Shown: positions 21,005 through 31,971 of the stretch, piece by piece
Layout of the letters: each line of letters begins with the position of its first letter
Numbering within the stretch: the first letter of the stretch is position 1
DNA from: Sciurus carolinensis
Lineage: Eukaryota; Chordata; Mammalia; Rodentia; Sciuridae
Assembly: GCF_902686445.1 (NCBI RefSeq)
Contig: NC_062215.1
Span: 27,364,750 to 27,428,749, forward strand
DNA: 64,000 bases
Direction of reading: 5' to 3'
The notes under the pieces: generated by a model
The model's input: only the letters and a program-made list of their open reading frames with translations
Told to the model about the DNA's origin: nothing
Databases searched by the model: none
Made by a program: the position numbers and the translations under genes

Positions 21005-21540
21005 ATAGAGTAGAAACCCTTATCTTGGGGGGGTATATTTGTTGCAAGACCCTCAAGTGGGGGATAGAAGATTTGTTCTTTTTTTAGGTCTTAGCAACCA
21101 CAGTATATGATGTTTTTTTCTTTTCTTATTAAGTCAATAATAATTTTCACTTTTTCCTTTAAAAGACTCTTTGCAGCTTCTCTTTGGTATATCTCAGTTG
21201 CCAGCACCGCTGCTTCTTGTGCTTTGGGACCATTATTATGTAGAATAGGGGATACAAGAAAACAAGCATTGCAATACCCTGACAATTGACCTGACAACTA
21301 AGCCAGTTCCTAAGTGACTAACGAGAGGATAGCGTATGCAGGGTGGATACAGTAGATACAGGGATGATTCACATCTGGGGTGGGAACGGGGCTGTATGGT
21401 GTGAGGTTTTTATCATACTACTCAGAACGGGATATAATTTAAAGTTCATGAATTGCTTATTTGGGGAATCTTCCATTCAATATTTAATCAGGGATAACTG
21501 AAACCGTGGTAAGACAACCCACTGATAAGAGGGACTGTTG
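21005..21540 (-). mobile_element. Tigger-type (pogo) DNA transposon, internally deleted
   Basis: On the minus strand the 5' end is at about 21540 (CAACAGTCCCTCTTATCAGT), followed by GGTTTCAGTTATCCC, GGAAGATTCCCC, CAATTCATGAACTTTAAAT and GATGAATCATCCCTG in the order of Tigger 5' terminal sequence. A transposase start follows. The other end, near 21005-21060, reads AACCCTTATCTTGGGGGGG and fits the opposite terminus, so most of the coding region has been lost. A TA follows the right edge (21541-21542), as expected for TA-target insertion. Confidence 0.72.
21085..21238 (-). pseudogene. Remnant of Tigger transposase N-terminus
   Basis: Beginning at an ATG near 21232 (minus), the sequence reads ATGGTCCCAAAGCACAAG, similar to the start of pogo/Tigger transposases. 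Further on, in another frame, it gives KEKVKIIIDLIRKEKN, which resembles the first helix-turn-helix region of the CENP-B-like DNA-binding domain in these transposases. The change of frame between the two parts and the loss of everything downstream, including the DDE catalytic domain, make it a dead fragment. Confidence 0.65.
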
Positions 21541-21544
21541 TAGC

Positions 21545-21655
21545 TTCTGAAAGGTCAGAAAGCCTGGGATCTGATCTTGGTCCTGCTATGAACTTTCTTT
21601 GTGATTCAGCTTCCTTATGCCTCGGTTTCCCTATCTGCAAATTCACTCACATGAC
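21545..21655 (+). repeat. MIR SINE fragment
   Basis: Reads AGCCTGGGATCTGATCTTGG, then CTTTGTGATTCAGCTTCC and CCTCGGTTTCCCTATCTGC, the MIR head and core. It directly abuts the Tigger end. Confidence 0.75.
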
Positions 21656-22590
21656 CCTCAGGACTGGCTAGTGTGGGAGACCACCAGGAAACAATGCAAA
21701 ACTAATCAAGAAACTTAAGCAGGAACCTCCCTTCATTTATAGATCTTCTGATGATCCTGTAGAAGGCAAGTTTCAGGCCCCTGGACAATCATTTTTTTCC
21801 TCAAGATGAGGCAAGGAGAGAAAGTAGTTTACATGCCAGAGTAGATGAACAATCAAGGGACAAGAAAGAACCTCAGTGTCAAATCTTTAGGAAATCTGAC
21901 CTTAACTACCCCAATCAGAGTTGGCATTCTCTGTTCTCCCCTCACGCTCCATGGGGATGTCAATTAGAGCTCGTGCTAATGAGACCACAAACTTCATAAA
22001 GCGGGGCTTCTTTGAGCTTCAGTGCTCACCCAAGCCCCTCTTTAGAAAGTTCATATCTGGGAATGCATAATTTTCACAACTTCACTGGTGACTGTGACAT
22101 GCCCTGGTATTGGAGTGGCTTTAAAGGCAGAGCCCAGGTCTTATGAAGTTAGACTGCCAAGAAAACGCACTGAAAGAATGCATGTACTCAACGAATTAAT
22201 GTTTCAGATCCTGCAATCCAGCATAAACACTGCCTTTTATAGCACATGTTACTCTGGGCATCTGGCAAACTGCCCTAGACTGTCACTAAACCAATGACAT
22301 TTAAAAAATGAAGGCTCATCTGAGCCAGGTGAGATCTCCGGAGGTGACGATGTAATAAGAAGGAAGGACACCACTGAGATCACTGAGATGAGGTGCTCTT
22401 TGTCCTAGGGTATAAGATAATCACCCTCGGCCAGGTAAGCACAAAGGACAACAAGAGGAGGCGGAGGTAAACAGTGGAGTCTAGGTCTGCGTTCTCCAAG
22501 ATGAGAGGAAGGAAGATGTCAGGAGTTATTGAAGCCCAGTGGTGCACTTTCCTACCCAACCATTCTTTTTTTTTAACCTGCCCATTGACA
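21656..22590. other. Unique DNA, no gene seen
   Basis: No recognisable repeat. A short direct duplication (CACTGAGATCACTGAGAT) lies at 22371-22388. Open frames of 65-76 codons have no recognisable product. Confidence 0.4.
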
Positions 22591-22910
22591 TTTTTTTTTA
22601 CAGATTGCATTTTGATTCATTGTACACAAATGGGGTCCATCATTTCATTTCTGTGGTTGTGCACGATGTAGATTCACACCATTCGTGTAATCATCCATGT
22701 ACATAGGGTAAGGATGTCTGTCTCATTCCACCATCTTTCATACCCCACCTCCCTCTCATTTCCCTCTACATAATCTAAAGTACCTCCATTCTTCTCTCAA
22801 CCCCCAACACCCTTCCCCCGTTATATATAATCATCTACTTATCAGGGAAAACATTCAGCCTCTGTTTTTTTGGGATTGGCTTATTTCACTTAGCATGATA
22901 TTCTCCAATT
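22591..22910 (-). mobile_element. L1 LINE 3' end, antisense, older subtype
   Basis: Same layout as the copies at 8.5 and 44.8 kb: T run, GTACACAAATGGGG, TTCGTGTAATCATCCATGTACATAGGG, C-rich 3' UTR, then GATTGGCTTATTTCACTTAGC from the end of ORF2. It is more diverged, and where those two carry CCCTAA units this copy has CAACCCCCAACACCCTTCCC. No coding capacity. Confidence 0.88.
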
Positions 22911-25214
22911 ATTCTTTGATAAGTATTTATTAAGACCAATCCACGGCTGCCTGATCTTTCAGGATTCAAGAATCTGATTTACAATCAAAATACTCAGTCT
23001 TACACTCTCCCTATAAGGAAATGAAGAGCCAGAAGAAAAGAAGTACATGGAAGGAAGCCAGCAATATAATTCCGACAATGACTATACTTAGTGAGCAGTC
23101 CCTCCCAGGAGACAGCCCTGTCGATCCAGGAATCACCAATAACTTTTCTTCGGCCATGGCTTTATAGGGCACGCTATGCTATTTTGCCCATCATGAGAAA
23201 GCTGGCAGTTCACAAATCACATGAGGGTAGGATCACACTCCGAAGCGACTTGAGCAAATGATTTGTGTAAGTTAATGTGTACCTCCTATGGCCATGCTGT
23301 CATCAAAACACTGGGTCAAATCAAATGAGTCCATCAAGGTGCTATAAAATATGCATGCAAAGAGAATGGATGTGATGTTTTTGAGAATAATAAAACAGTC
23401 CATAAAAGCTATGAAATAAATCAGCTGTTCTTTCAGGCATGGCAGACCAAACACCACATACATCCATATATATTATATATGCTGTAAGCACACATATATT
23501 ATATACGAGCACTTATTGACATGCTCCGAGAAACACAAAGTGATTAAGGTGTTTGCATTATGGAGGCAGTTGCTATCAAGGAGGCTTTGACACACAGACT
23601 GAAATGATGCTTTGGCCTCTGATCAATGGCTTTGCCAAGGACGGTCTCTCCAGTGAACACTCCATGTGGGGGACATGTGTCTTTCTAGAAAGAATGAATC
23701 TTAAATAGGAAATGCAGGGAGATCACTCTTATGCCATGATTCTGGCAGGTAGCTCTAGAAGGATATTGTGCTTCCCTCTAAAACTATGTTTTTAACCTCA
23801 GATCAAGGTGGGAAATATACCCCCTAACCTTCAGGCTAAGCAATTACTGTGTTGGGAGGTGAAGAATTCTTCCTTTCTCCCCTGCACACTCAACCACACC
23901 AGCTCACTCAATGACACCAGCATTATTTATGAGTGCTTTCATGGGAGAGGACTTTTGCTGTACAGTGGAGTAGTCACAGACATAGATAAGCCACCATCTC
24001 TACCCTCAAAAATTTACCATCTATAATCAGAAGATGGTGTGTAGGCAGGAGTTAATGACATCCCCTATAAAAAATGAAATATATGCTTTAAAAAAGAATA
24101 TAGGCAAAGGAAATAATGACTAATTTTAACTGCAGAGATTTTTCAGAAGGTTTCCCATCCAAGATGGAACATGAACGAACACAGAGGAATAGGATTTTCA
24201 TCAACAGAGAAGAAGGAAATGTACCCTTAGCTACGGGACATCAGAGACCTAGAGAAGAGAAAGGCAGAAATTTCAAGGGGTGCAATGCAGGGCTCTTATG
24301 TGTCTCTGGCTAGAATGGAAACATCTTTCCTTTCTCACGACAGCAAAAAGATAGGGGCTATTCCAGAGTGACTTGGAATCTTAGTCATAGGTTTTTTTTT
24401 CAGCTGTATCACTCTTCTATCTGTGAGGGGGTGTTCCCCTGGCAAAGTGTCTTGAATCCCTAAAAATAAAATTCTTCCCTTCCAAGTAGTCACAGCTAAC
24501 TCAGGGGCCTGAAACCAGGCAAGTTCAAGAAAAGCAACCCAAACCATTAATTCCTGAGACCTCATCAAGCACATCTCTCCAGATCTTGCAAACTTATGGT
24601 GGTGTTTTCTTTTTGCTTTTTTTTTTTCCTTCTCCCTCAGAGACCTCTTTGCTTCTCTTTGCTCTCTGCCTTCTTTCAGAAGATCTCCAGTATTCAGATA
24701 TCTCAATATCTGTCAGAATTCCAAGTGTGGAAATAATTTAAGTTCCCTTGTAAGGGTACTCTGTGTCCTGAACAAACAAGGACTATTCGCAGTGCTCTTT
24801 GGAGCTGGATCATACTGGTTTGCAAGAACCAATTGTTAAATTTTCACAAACTTTGCAGACTAATTGATATGACATCGGTAGTTTGAAATTGGCCACACGA
24901 GAAGTATTTACAGTATGAAAACTGACGAAAGCAAATCAGGACCCTTATTTCCAAAGAACTGATTGTTAAGAGTATTTATCTCTAAGAATCACCAAACATT
25001 CCACAGCAGTTAGCTAGGACCACACAGGTGCTTTCAGAGGACTGTCACCTTACTCCACAAATGTGAAATGTCGGTGTCCCAAGAAGTGTCTTGAGATGTG
25101 TACACTCAGCATTGATGCTGATCACACACCCACTGTCAAGACTTCTGCATGCTGCAGAGGAAAGAGGAGAAGCAGTAGAATTCTGTATGAAAGAATATGG
25201 GATAAAATTATTTT
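22911..25214. other. Mostly unique DNA, no gene seen
   Basis: Holds an AT-rich stretch (about 23465-23506), a weak MIR/L2-like patch near 23905-24050, and a pyrimidine tract ending CCCTCAG at about 24600-24640. A 123-codon minus frame (24335-24706) is rich in K/R/E because of that tract and has no recognisable domain. Confidence 0.4.
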
Positions 25215-25372
25215 TGACTGTGTGATCTCAGGCAAGTTATTTAAGTCTCTGGAGTCCTGCAAAATAGCATCAGAGAGTCCTTACATAACAGAGTTGCAGG
25301 AAAGATTAAATAAGATAATACTGAAGGCACTTAGAGCAAAATAGTACCCACCCAATAAATGATAACTGTGAG
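25215..25372 (+). repeat. MIR SINE
   Basis: MIR core GACTGTGTGATCTCAGGCAAG, then AGAGTTGCAGGAAAGATTAAAT and CACTTAGAGCAAAATAGTACC. The 93-codon frame 25063-25344 runs through this SINE and is not a gene. Confidence 0.82.
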
Positions 25373-25376
25373 GACC

Positions 25377-25520
25377 ACCTAGGTTCACAGGCTGGTCCTA
25401 CTACTCCCTAGCTTGTACTGCCATGTTAAAGTTACCTGACTTCGCAGAGTGTCCATTTCTCTGTATAAAGAATCAGCAAAATACGAGCTACCTCACAGGG
25501 TGCAGTGCATTAGATAGTCG
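25377..25520 (+). repeat. MIR SINE, second copy in tandem
   Basis: A second MIR immediately follows: GGTTCACAGGCTGGTCCTAC, CCATTTCTCTGTATAAAGAATC, CTACCTCACAGGGTGCAGTG. The two copies differ enough to be separate insertions. Confidence 0.65.
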
Positions 25521-27122
25521 ACGTATCATCCTCCAACCCGCTTCTGGTTTTTTAGTATTGCAGAGCCTCCAATGCTAACAACAACACTTCAAGCCCTCTT
25601 TGCTAGTTCATGAGTGAATTAAGTTCCATCAATAAGATGCTCTTGTTTGGAGTGCAGACACAAGACAGAAGCCAGCATTTCCTTTCTTGGCTTTCTTTTT
25701 TGGTAATCAAGGTTGTGGAGACCCTGGTCATTTCCAGTGTCCCTGACTGGTTGTTGAGTATTGAGAAGCAACCGAACTGACCAGACAAGCCTTTGATTCC
25801 ACTGCGGACTGACCCCAAAACAGCTCCCCTGGTTTCTGCAGTGTTGCTCTGGGAGTCAGCCCTGCAGGCCTAGCCTTCAAGTCTTCCTCCAGCACTTGGT
25901 ATGCTATTGCAAATATCCAGCTGACTGCCTAAAATGACCAAAATGGATTTATATTCTGCAACCAGATCTCAATTGATAAACACAGTTTGGAAGAATTATG
26001 TAGGCACATAGGATAGTGGACCTAAAACACCTGGGCTTCTGCTGGTATGGAACAGGTTCTTAATGAATACAAACTCCCTTTTTTCCTATACTCCTCAACC
26101 TTTCTTTCTCTATAGGAACAAAAAAGACCTTGTTCACTGTAGTTTATAATCCACATTATTTGTTTTGGAACTTTCTGGGCAGAATGTGGGGAAATGTACA
26201 TTCCTTCCTGGAGAAATCCAGGCCACTACTCTAAGTCTATTTTTATACATGTAAATCCTCAAAGGATGCTAAATAGCGTTACAAACCTGTGGCTTTCATG
26301 GATGGAACTATGTGGTAATTGCTAAGCTTGGAAGGTAAGGCTAGCCCTACTAGAAATTGCTAGAAGATTGGGCTTTGCTCAGAAAAATTTTCCTTGGGTT
26401 CCAAGAATCAGGTTTGTGTTTGTTTATGCCTATTATCAGTGGAGGCAGTGTATAACCCAGTATTATCTTATTGATTCAAATTTAAAAAATTTCTAACCAA
26501 GCATTTACTCTTGGAGTAATTATTTTAAAAAAGCCAAAAGCAGAAATTTAGGTCTTCTTCTTTCTCTACTCTTTTACTCAAGTCCTTTCCAAGTTATTTC
26601 CTAAGCAGTAGCAATTGTTTCTGTGATTAAAATGTCAGGAGGTGGACAGAGCTGATTAGAACAGCCTCTGACCACACACATCAAGAAAGCCACATGAGAG
26701 AGTGCTAGATGACCTCGTTATTAATGTGGTGTATTATATTAACCTTGTTCCGAATGTAAAATGTGCTGTTAACACTGGTAGTCAGCTCTTCCCGGTTTAG
26801 CTTCTGGCACCTCAGGCAACTGCTCACTATTAGAGTAAAACATTGCAAGATATTACAAGATGTTGGTCTAGAAAAATTAAATGTAGGGTTATAGCACCAA
26901 ATTCAGTGTCTGCTTCTATCTCTTGTTCAGAATGCTAGCTTTACCTAAGGATGTCCACTTGGTGATGTGTCTGCGTACTTACCCTTGGGGGTCCTGTTTG
27001 TGGTGGGATGAGGGTGGTCAGGGTAGGTAGGTTAGCTTTAGTCTGCATTGTGTTGTATGTTCAAAGGCAGAGGGAGAGTCACAGTGTCACTGTGAAGGTA
27101 CCAAGATGCCATGATAAAACTC
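25521..27122. other. Unique DNA, no gene seen
   Basis: No nameable repeat. I see no exon-like feature. Confidence 0.4.
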
Positions 27123-27658
27123 TGTTAGTAAGCTTTGTGTTTCTGTGACCAAAATACTTAACAAGAGAAACTTAAAGAGGGGGAATATTTTATTTTGGCT
27201 CATGGTTTCAGAGGTTCAGTTCATGGTTGGTGACTCCATGGCTCTGGGCCTCAGGTGAGGCGGAACATCATAGTGGAAGGGCGTGGTTGGAAGAAAGCAG
27301 CTCAGGACATAGCAACCAGGAAGCATAGAGAGGGCTCCTCTCACCAGGGACAAGAATTAACTAAAAGACACACCTCCAGTGCTGGGGAGATAGCTCAACT
27401 GGTAGAGTACTTGCCTAGCAAGCACAAGGCCCTGAGTTCGATCCCCAGTACCGCAAAAAAAAAAAGAGACACACCTCCAGTGACCTGCTTTCTCCAGCCA
27501 CACCTTACTTGCCTATTGTTACCATCCAGGTAATCCATAACAGTGGAGTAATCCATTGTTTAGGTTAAGGCTCGTATAACCTCATCTTCACTTGTGAAAA
27601 TTCTTGCATTGACTCATCTGTGAACTTTTGGGGGCTATTTCATATCTAAACCATAACA
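27123..27658 (-). mobile_element. Solo LTR, ERVL-MaLR type, antisense, holding an ID SINE
   Basis: Plus-strand landmarks include GTTTCTGTGACCAAAATACTT, GAACATCATAGTGGAAGGGC, GCAGCTCAGGACATAGCAACC, CTCCAGCCACACCTTAC and TATCTAAACCATAACA, the antisense of the family at 9.2 and 30.5 kb. The LTR is interrupted by an ID SINE at 27381-27466. Without that SINE and its duplicated target it is about 435 bases, a typical LTR length. No internal virus sequence flanks it. Confidence 0.85.
27381..27466 (+). repeat. ID-type SINE inside MaLR LTR
   Basis: GCTGGGGAGATAGCTCAACT (A-box region) and GAGTTCGATCCCCAG (B box) precede a run of A. AGACACACCTCCAGT occurs at 27366-27380 and 27467-27481, a perfect target duplication. 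Both promoter boxes look intact, so the copy is young, but no transcript can be inferred. Confidence 0.95.
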
Positions 27659-27929
27659 AAAACAGCAATTTAAAGAGTCAACATGATTGAATAACAAACA
27701 CTTCCTAAAAGCCATTGAAGTTCGGCTCACAGTTTCCTTCCATTCCCTGTGCCTCGCCAGTTTTAAGGAATGGGGAAGAGTGCAGCTTCTGCAGTCACGG
27801 GGACCTGGGATCCGCTCCTTATACTGCACTTGCAGCTCTGTGTCTCAACCCCCATTCTTTTGTGTTTGTTTACTGACTTTTATATTTCAACTTAATAAGA
27901 CAGTTTACAAATACTGAAATTCACGTTTT

Positions 27930-28835
27930 TGTGGGATACATATATTCATTGCATACAATCCAATTGTATCCACTTATACAACGAATGTTGCACATGTGTG
28001 GATTCATGTAGTTCCACCAGCATTAGGGTACAGAACAATTCCACCATAACCAATACCTCCCGCAGGCAGTCCCTTTTGATGCATGCTTGACTTTCTCCAC
28101 CATTTGACACTTTTCAATTGTGGAAATCATTGATCAATTCTCCCTTTAACTCTACCTTCTCCAGAATCTTACGTAAGAGTAATCATAGAGCTTGGAATTT
28201 TTTAAGACTGTTTTTCTCCACTTAGTGCAATGCCTTTGAGATTGGTTCAAACTCTTGCATTTATCAGTAGTTCATTCTCTCTATTCCTGAAGAGCACTCT
28301 GTTGTATGGATGCTACAGTTTATTTATCCATCTATCTATTAAAGAACATTAGAGTTGTTTCAAGTTTTCAGTGATTATGGATAATGCTGCTATCAGCTTT
28401 CATGTACAGTTTTCTGGGCGAACATGAGTTTTTCACTGCTTTGTGAAGAATTCTTCAACTTTGGCATTTTCAATGGGATGATTCTCTGTTGTGAGAGGCA
28501 TTGTAGGACGTTTAGCAGCACGTCTGGATCTACCCACTGAATACTGATAGCAGCCTCTGTCCCACATGTTACAGTCAAAAATGTCTTCTCATGTTGCCAA
28601 ATAAACCGTGGGGAGGCAAAATCACTTTCAATTGAGAATCAGTGCTCTAATCAATGCTCTAAAAATCCAGATGGTAACAACATGTTTCACTTTAAGAGAA
28701 ATTGTCAAGTTACATTTCGGCATACCTGTGTGCCATTTTTCATTCCAACAAGGAATGAATGAGAGTTCCATTGATCCCACCTCTTTGTCAACACTTAGTA
28801 TTAGCAAGAGTCTCAGAATTATGCCATTCTAGTAA
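27930..28835 (-). mobile_element. Old L1 LINE (L1M-like) fragment, antisense, split
   Basis: The plus strand shows the reverse of L1 ORF2 end and 3' UTR, including TTTATTTATCCATCTATC, GATTATGGATAATGCTGC, then after an interruption GGAATGAATGAGAGTTCCATTGATCCCACC. A MER5A-like element at 28447-28644 interrupts it. Heavily decayed. Confidence 0.7.
28447..28644 (-). mobile_element. MER5A-like hAT DNA transposon, inside old L1
   Basis: The plus strand contains TTCTTCAACTTTGGCATTTTC, GGCATTGTAGGACGTTTAGCAGC, TCTACCCACTGAAT and GGGGAGGCAAAATCACTTTC, ending GAGAATCAGTG. This is the antisense order of MER5A, a non-autonomous hAT element. It has no coding capacity. Confidence 0.82.
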
Positions 28836-28919
28836 CTGGATGATTCCTCCATGTACAAGTCAGGAATAACAATACTGTGGCAGATAGTAGTGCCGTTCAT
28901 GAATATTTTTGGTTCTTCA

Positions 28920-29275
28920 AGTCTTGTCACAAGAAAATTTCATTTCTTATACTCCTTATGTTGCATGTGACTAGGAATTGCCTTGACTGCAATGAACATG
29001 AGGTGGGTCAGTTTACAGCAGACATGTGTGAAAGCTGATGTCCACTGCTCTCTCTTTCCTTTCTCCTGCTTTGGCAACCGAATAATTCCAGATGGCAGGG
29101 ACTTCATTGACCAATGTCTTTGAGTGAGAATGACGTGGAAAATAGTGTCCTGCCAAAACCCAAATGGACATGAGGAATGAGTGAGAAATAGACCTGTGTT
29201 ATTTTAATCCACTGACATTTTGTGATGGTTTGCTACCTCATCACACCTAGCCTATCTGGTCTAAAACAAATTTCT
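28920..29275 (+). mobile_element. Old LTR-like element, class uncertain
   Basis: Motifs such as CCAGATGGCAGGGACTTC, ATGGACATGAGGAATGAGTG AGAAATAGACC and a terminal CCTAGCCTATCTGG resemble a mammalian-wide LTR, but I cannot name the family with confidence. Confidence 0.45.
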
Positions 29276-29304
29276 ACTTGATAAAATCATTGTATTTATG
29301 GGAG

Positions 29305-29390
29305 AGAAGTGGGTAAGGCATTTAGCACAGTTCTTGGCTCAAAATAAGTGCTCAGTGAAAGGTTGCTACTATTTAACTGACCACACACCC
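29305..29390 (+). repeat. MIR SINE 3' end
   Basis: GGCATTTAGCACAGTTCTTGG and AAATAAGTGCTCAGTGAAAGG match the MIR 3' terminus. Confidence 0.7.
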
Positions 29391-29739
29391 CATGGTGATT
29401 CTCCCTTTTATAAACTCCTTTTTATTCCCTGAAATGCATTAACAAAACAAATCAGCTTTTCTAGTGCACCCTGAGATTGAGATTGGACAGACTGAAGCAA
29501 ACACACATTTTATCCACCACCTGATCCTCAGGTGTGCTGGTATATCTTCCAGGGTTCAAGGAAGCAGCATCTCCGTAGGAGCAAATAAATTCTTTTGGAT
29601 GTCAATTAATGTTATCAAGTCATTTTAAAACCTGTGTCCTATGGGTCATTATTATGTTTTGAAGGTCTTTCATTAGTCAGCAGCTTGTCACATTTTTGAT
29701 CTACTGTATTTCATTCTTAGAAGAGAGGTATGAAAACAC
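29391..29739. other. Unique DNA, no gene seen
   Basis: Nothing recognisable. Confidence 0.4.
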
Positions 29740-29915
29740 AATAGTACTCAAAGTTAATGGCACATCAGAATTACCTGCAGACATTTGAAAATTCTCATTA
29801 CAAGATCTAATCCTACGCATTTTTCAGAGTGGGGTCTTAGATTTACCAATTTTAAATGTCTCCTACGTGTAATTCTGATGAGTAGACAAGTTCAGAAATT
29901 ACTGCATTAGTTATG
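29740..29915 (+). mobile_element. MER-type hAT DNA element, non-autonomous
   Basis: Follows the order of a Charlie-type element: TACTCAAAGTTAATGGCACATCAGAATTACC, an internal AT stretch, GTGTAATTCTGATGAGTAG and AAATTACTGCATTA. Diverged; the exact subfamily is not clear. Confidence 0.55.
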
Positions 29916-30079
29916 ACAAGGGCAGGAAATTTGACCCTGAGAATCCTGATAAGACTCAGAAAAACTCTTGGAATCATCCCTGCTGTTCGGGGATGCCAAG
30001 AGTCTACACTATGAACCTGGTAGACTTACAGCCTGCCATAGGATAGTCTTCCTATTATCAGCCATTGTTGAAATTTATT

Positions 30080-30175
30080 CCTGAGTTCTGCTCTAGCTGA
30101 CAGACCTTAGGCAGATCACTTAGCTGGGTGGTCACCAGTGTCCCTATCTGAATATTGTGTGAGTTGGGTTCCCAC
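30080..30175 (+). repeat. MIR SINE fragment
   Basis: MIR core in degraded form: GAGTTCTGCTCTAGCTGACAGACC, TTAGGCAGATCACTTAGC, CCAGTGTCCCTATCTG. Confidence 0.6.
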
Positions 30176-30457
30176 CCACAAAAGTCTGTGATCCAAACAT
30201 TTACTTGGTTTACCCACTCACATGATTTATGAGTTGAGGAATCCTCTCTGTTGGCCTGGATTTTGACACATGATATGAGACCAAATAAATGTTTTGAAAA
30301 ATGTGTAACTATTACATCACTGACAAACTAAGTGCCCCTCCTGAGTGAGGATCTCATCAGTTCAGATGTTGTTTGAATATAATCTGTCCTTCCAAATACA
30401 ATATGTGTTAATTATGTGAAATGTAAAAAATATCAAATAGAACAATAAGATTCCTTA
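30176..30457. other. Unique DNA, no gene seen
   Basis: No repeat or gene recognised. Confidence 0.4.
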
Positions 30458-30524
30458 TGTTATAGTTTAGATATTAGGATTCCCCCAAAAGCTCATGTGT
30501 GAGACAGTGCAAGAAAGTTTATAT

Positions 30525-31730
30525 CGCAATACCAGAACTTCAACTATACTACAAAGCAATAGTAACAAAAACAGCATGGTATTGACACCAAAATAAACAG
30601 GTAGATCAATGGTACAGAATAGAGGACACGGACACAAACCCAAATAAATACAATTTTCTCATACTAGACAAAGGGGCCAAAAATATGCAATGGAGAAAAG
30701 ATAGCCTCTTCAACAAATGGTGCTGGGAAAACTGGAAAACCATATGCAACAGAATGAAACTAAACCCCTATCTCTCACCCTGCACAAAAATCAACTCACA
30801 ATGGATCAAGGACCTTGAAATCAGACTAGAGACCCTGCATCTTATAGAAAAAGTAGGTCCAATCTTCACCTTGTTGGCTTAGGATCAGACTTCCTTAACA
30901 GGACTCCCATAGCACAAGAAATAAAAGCAAGAATCAATAACTGGGATAGATTCAAACTAAATAGCTTTCTCTCAGCAAAGAAACTATCAGCAATGCGAAG
31001 AGAGAGCCTACAGAGTGGGAGAATATCTTTACCACTCATACTTCAGATAGAGCACTAATTTCCAGAATATATAAAGAACTCAAAAGACTCTACATCAAGA
31101 GTACAAATAACCCAATCAACAAATGGGCTAAGGATATGAACAGACACTTCACAGAAGAAGATCTACAAGCAATCAACAAACATATGAAAAAATGTTCACC
31201 ATCTTTAGTAATAAGAGAAATGCAAATCAAAACTACACTAAGAGTCCATCTCACCCCAATTAGAAGGGCAATTATCAAGAATACAAGCAACAATAGGTGT
31301 TGGAGAGGATGTGGGGAAAAAGGTACACTCATACATTGCTGGTGGGGTTGCAAATTAGTGCAGCCACTCTGGAAAGCAGTGTGGAGATTCCTTAGAAAAC
31401 TTGGAATGGACCTCCATTTGACCCAGCTATCCCACTCCTCGGCCTATACCCAAAGGACTTAAAATCAGCATACTACAGAGATACAGCCACATCAATGTTC
31501 ATTGCTGCTCAATTCACCATAGCCAGATTGTGGAACCAACCTAGATGTCCTTCAGTTGATGAATGGATAAAGAAACTGTGGTATATATACAATGGAATAT
31601 TACTCAGCTATAAAGAATAATAAAATTATGGCATTTGCAGGCAAATGGATGAAATTGGAGAATATCATGTTGAGTGAGATAAGCCAATCTCAAAAATCCA
31701 AAAGACGAATGATCTCACTGATAAGCGGAT
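30525..31730 (+). pseudogene. Broken L1 ORF2 C-terminal region
   Basis: The C-terminal part of ORF2, after the reverse transcriptase, can be followed in several frames: NMQWRKDSLFNKWCWENW near 30680-30740, [19 protein letters not shown] near 31136, then the cysteine-rich end with [18 protein letters not shown] near 31300-31350. A frame change near 31410, compared with the copy at 45.2-45.4 kb, and an in-frame stop at about 30880 break it. The endonuclease and reverse transcriptase domains are missing, so it cannot mobilise itself. Confidence 0.9.
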
Positions 31731-31971
31731 GATGACACGTAATGGGGGGTGGGAGGGGGGCAAGAATGGAGGAAGGAGGAACTGTATAGAGGGAAAAGAG
31801 AGGTGGGAGGGAAGGAAAAAAATAACGGAATGAATCAAACATCATTACTCTATGTAAATGTATGAATATGCAAATAGTATGCTGTTACTCCATGTTCAAA
31901 CAGAAACAACATGTATCCCATTTGTTTACAATAAAAATAAATTTAAAGAAAAAACAAACAAACAAACAAAA
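30525..31971 (+). mobile_element. L1 LINE, 5'-truncated, sense, with target-site duplication
   Basis: This truncated L1 holds the ORF2 C-terminal part, the 3' UTR, a terminal ACAATAAAAATAAA signal and an A/CAAA-rich tail. AAGAAAGTTTATAT lies at 30511-30524 and again at 31972-31985, a perfect duplication. The 3' UTR has a G-rich stretch (about 31742-31760) but, unlike the copies at 8.5 and 44.8 kb, no TTAGGG-like units. It inserted into an LTR that was already present. Confidence 0.95.

Noticed and set aside
24600..24640. Pyrimidine tract ending in CAG, like a splice acceptor
   Set aside because: No branch site, donor or downstream coding exon could be supported; such tracts are frequent by chance.
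24335..24706. 123-codon minus-strand frame rich in K, R and E
   Set aside because: The charged part comes from a pyrimidine-rich tract at about 24600-24670 on the plus strand; the rest has no family resemblance.
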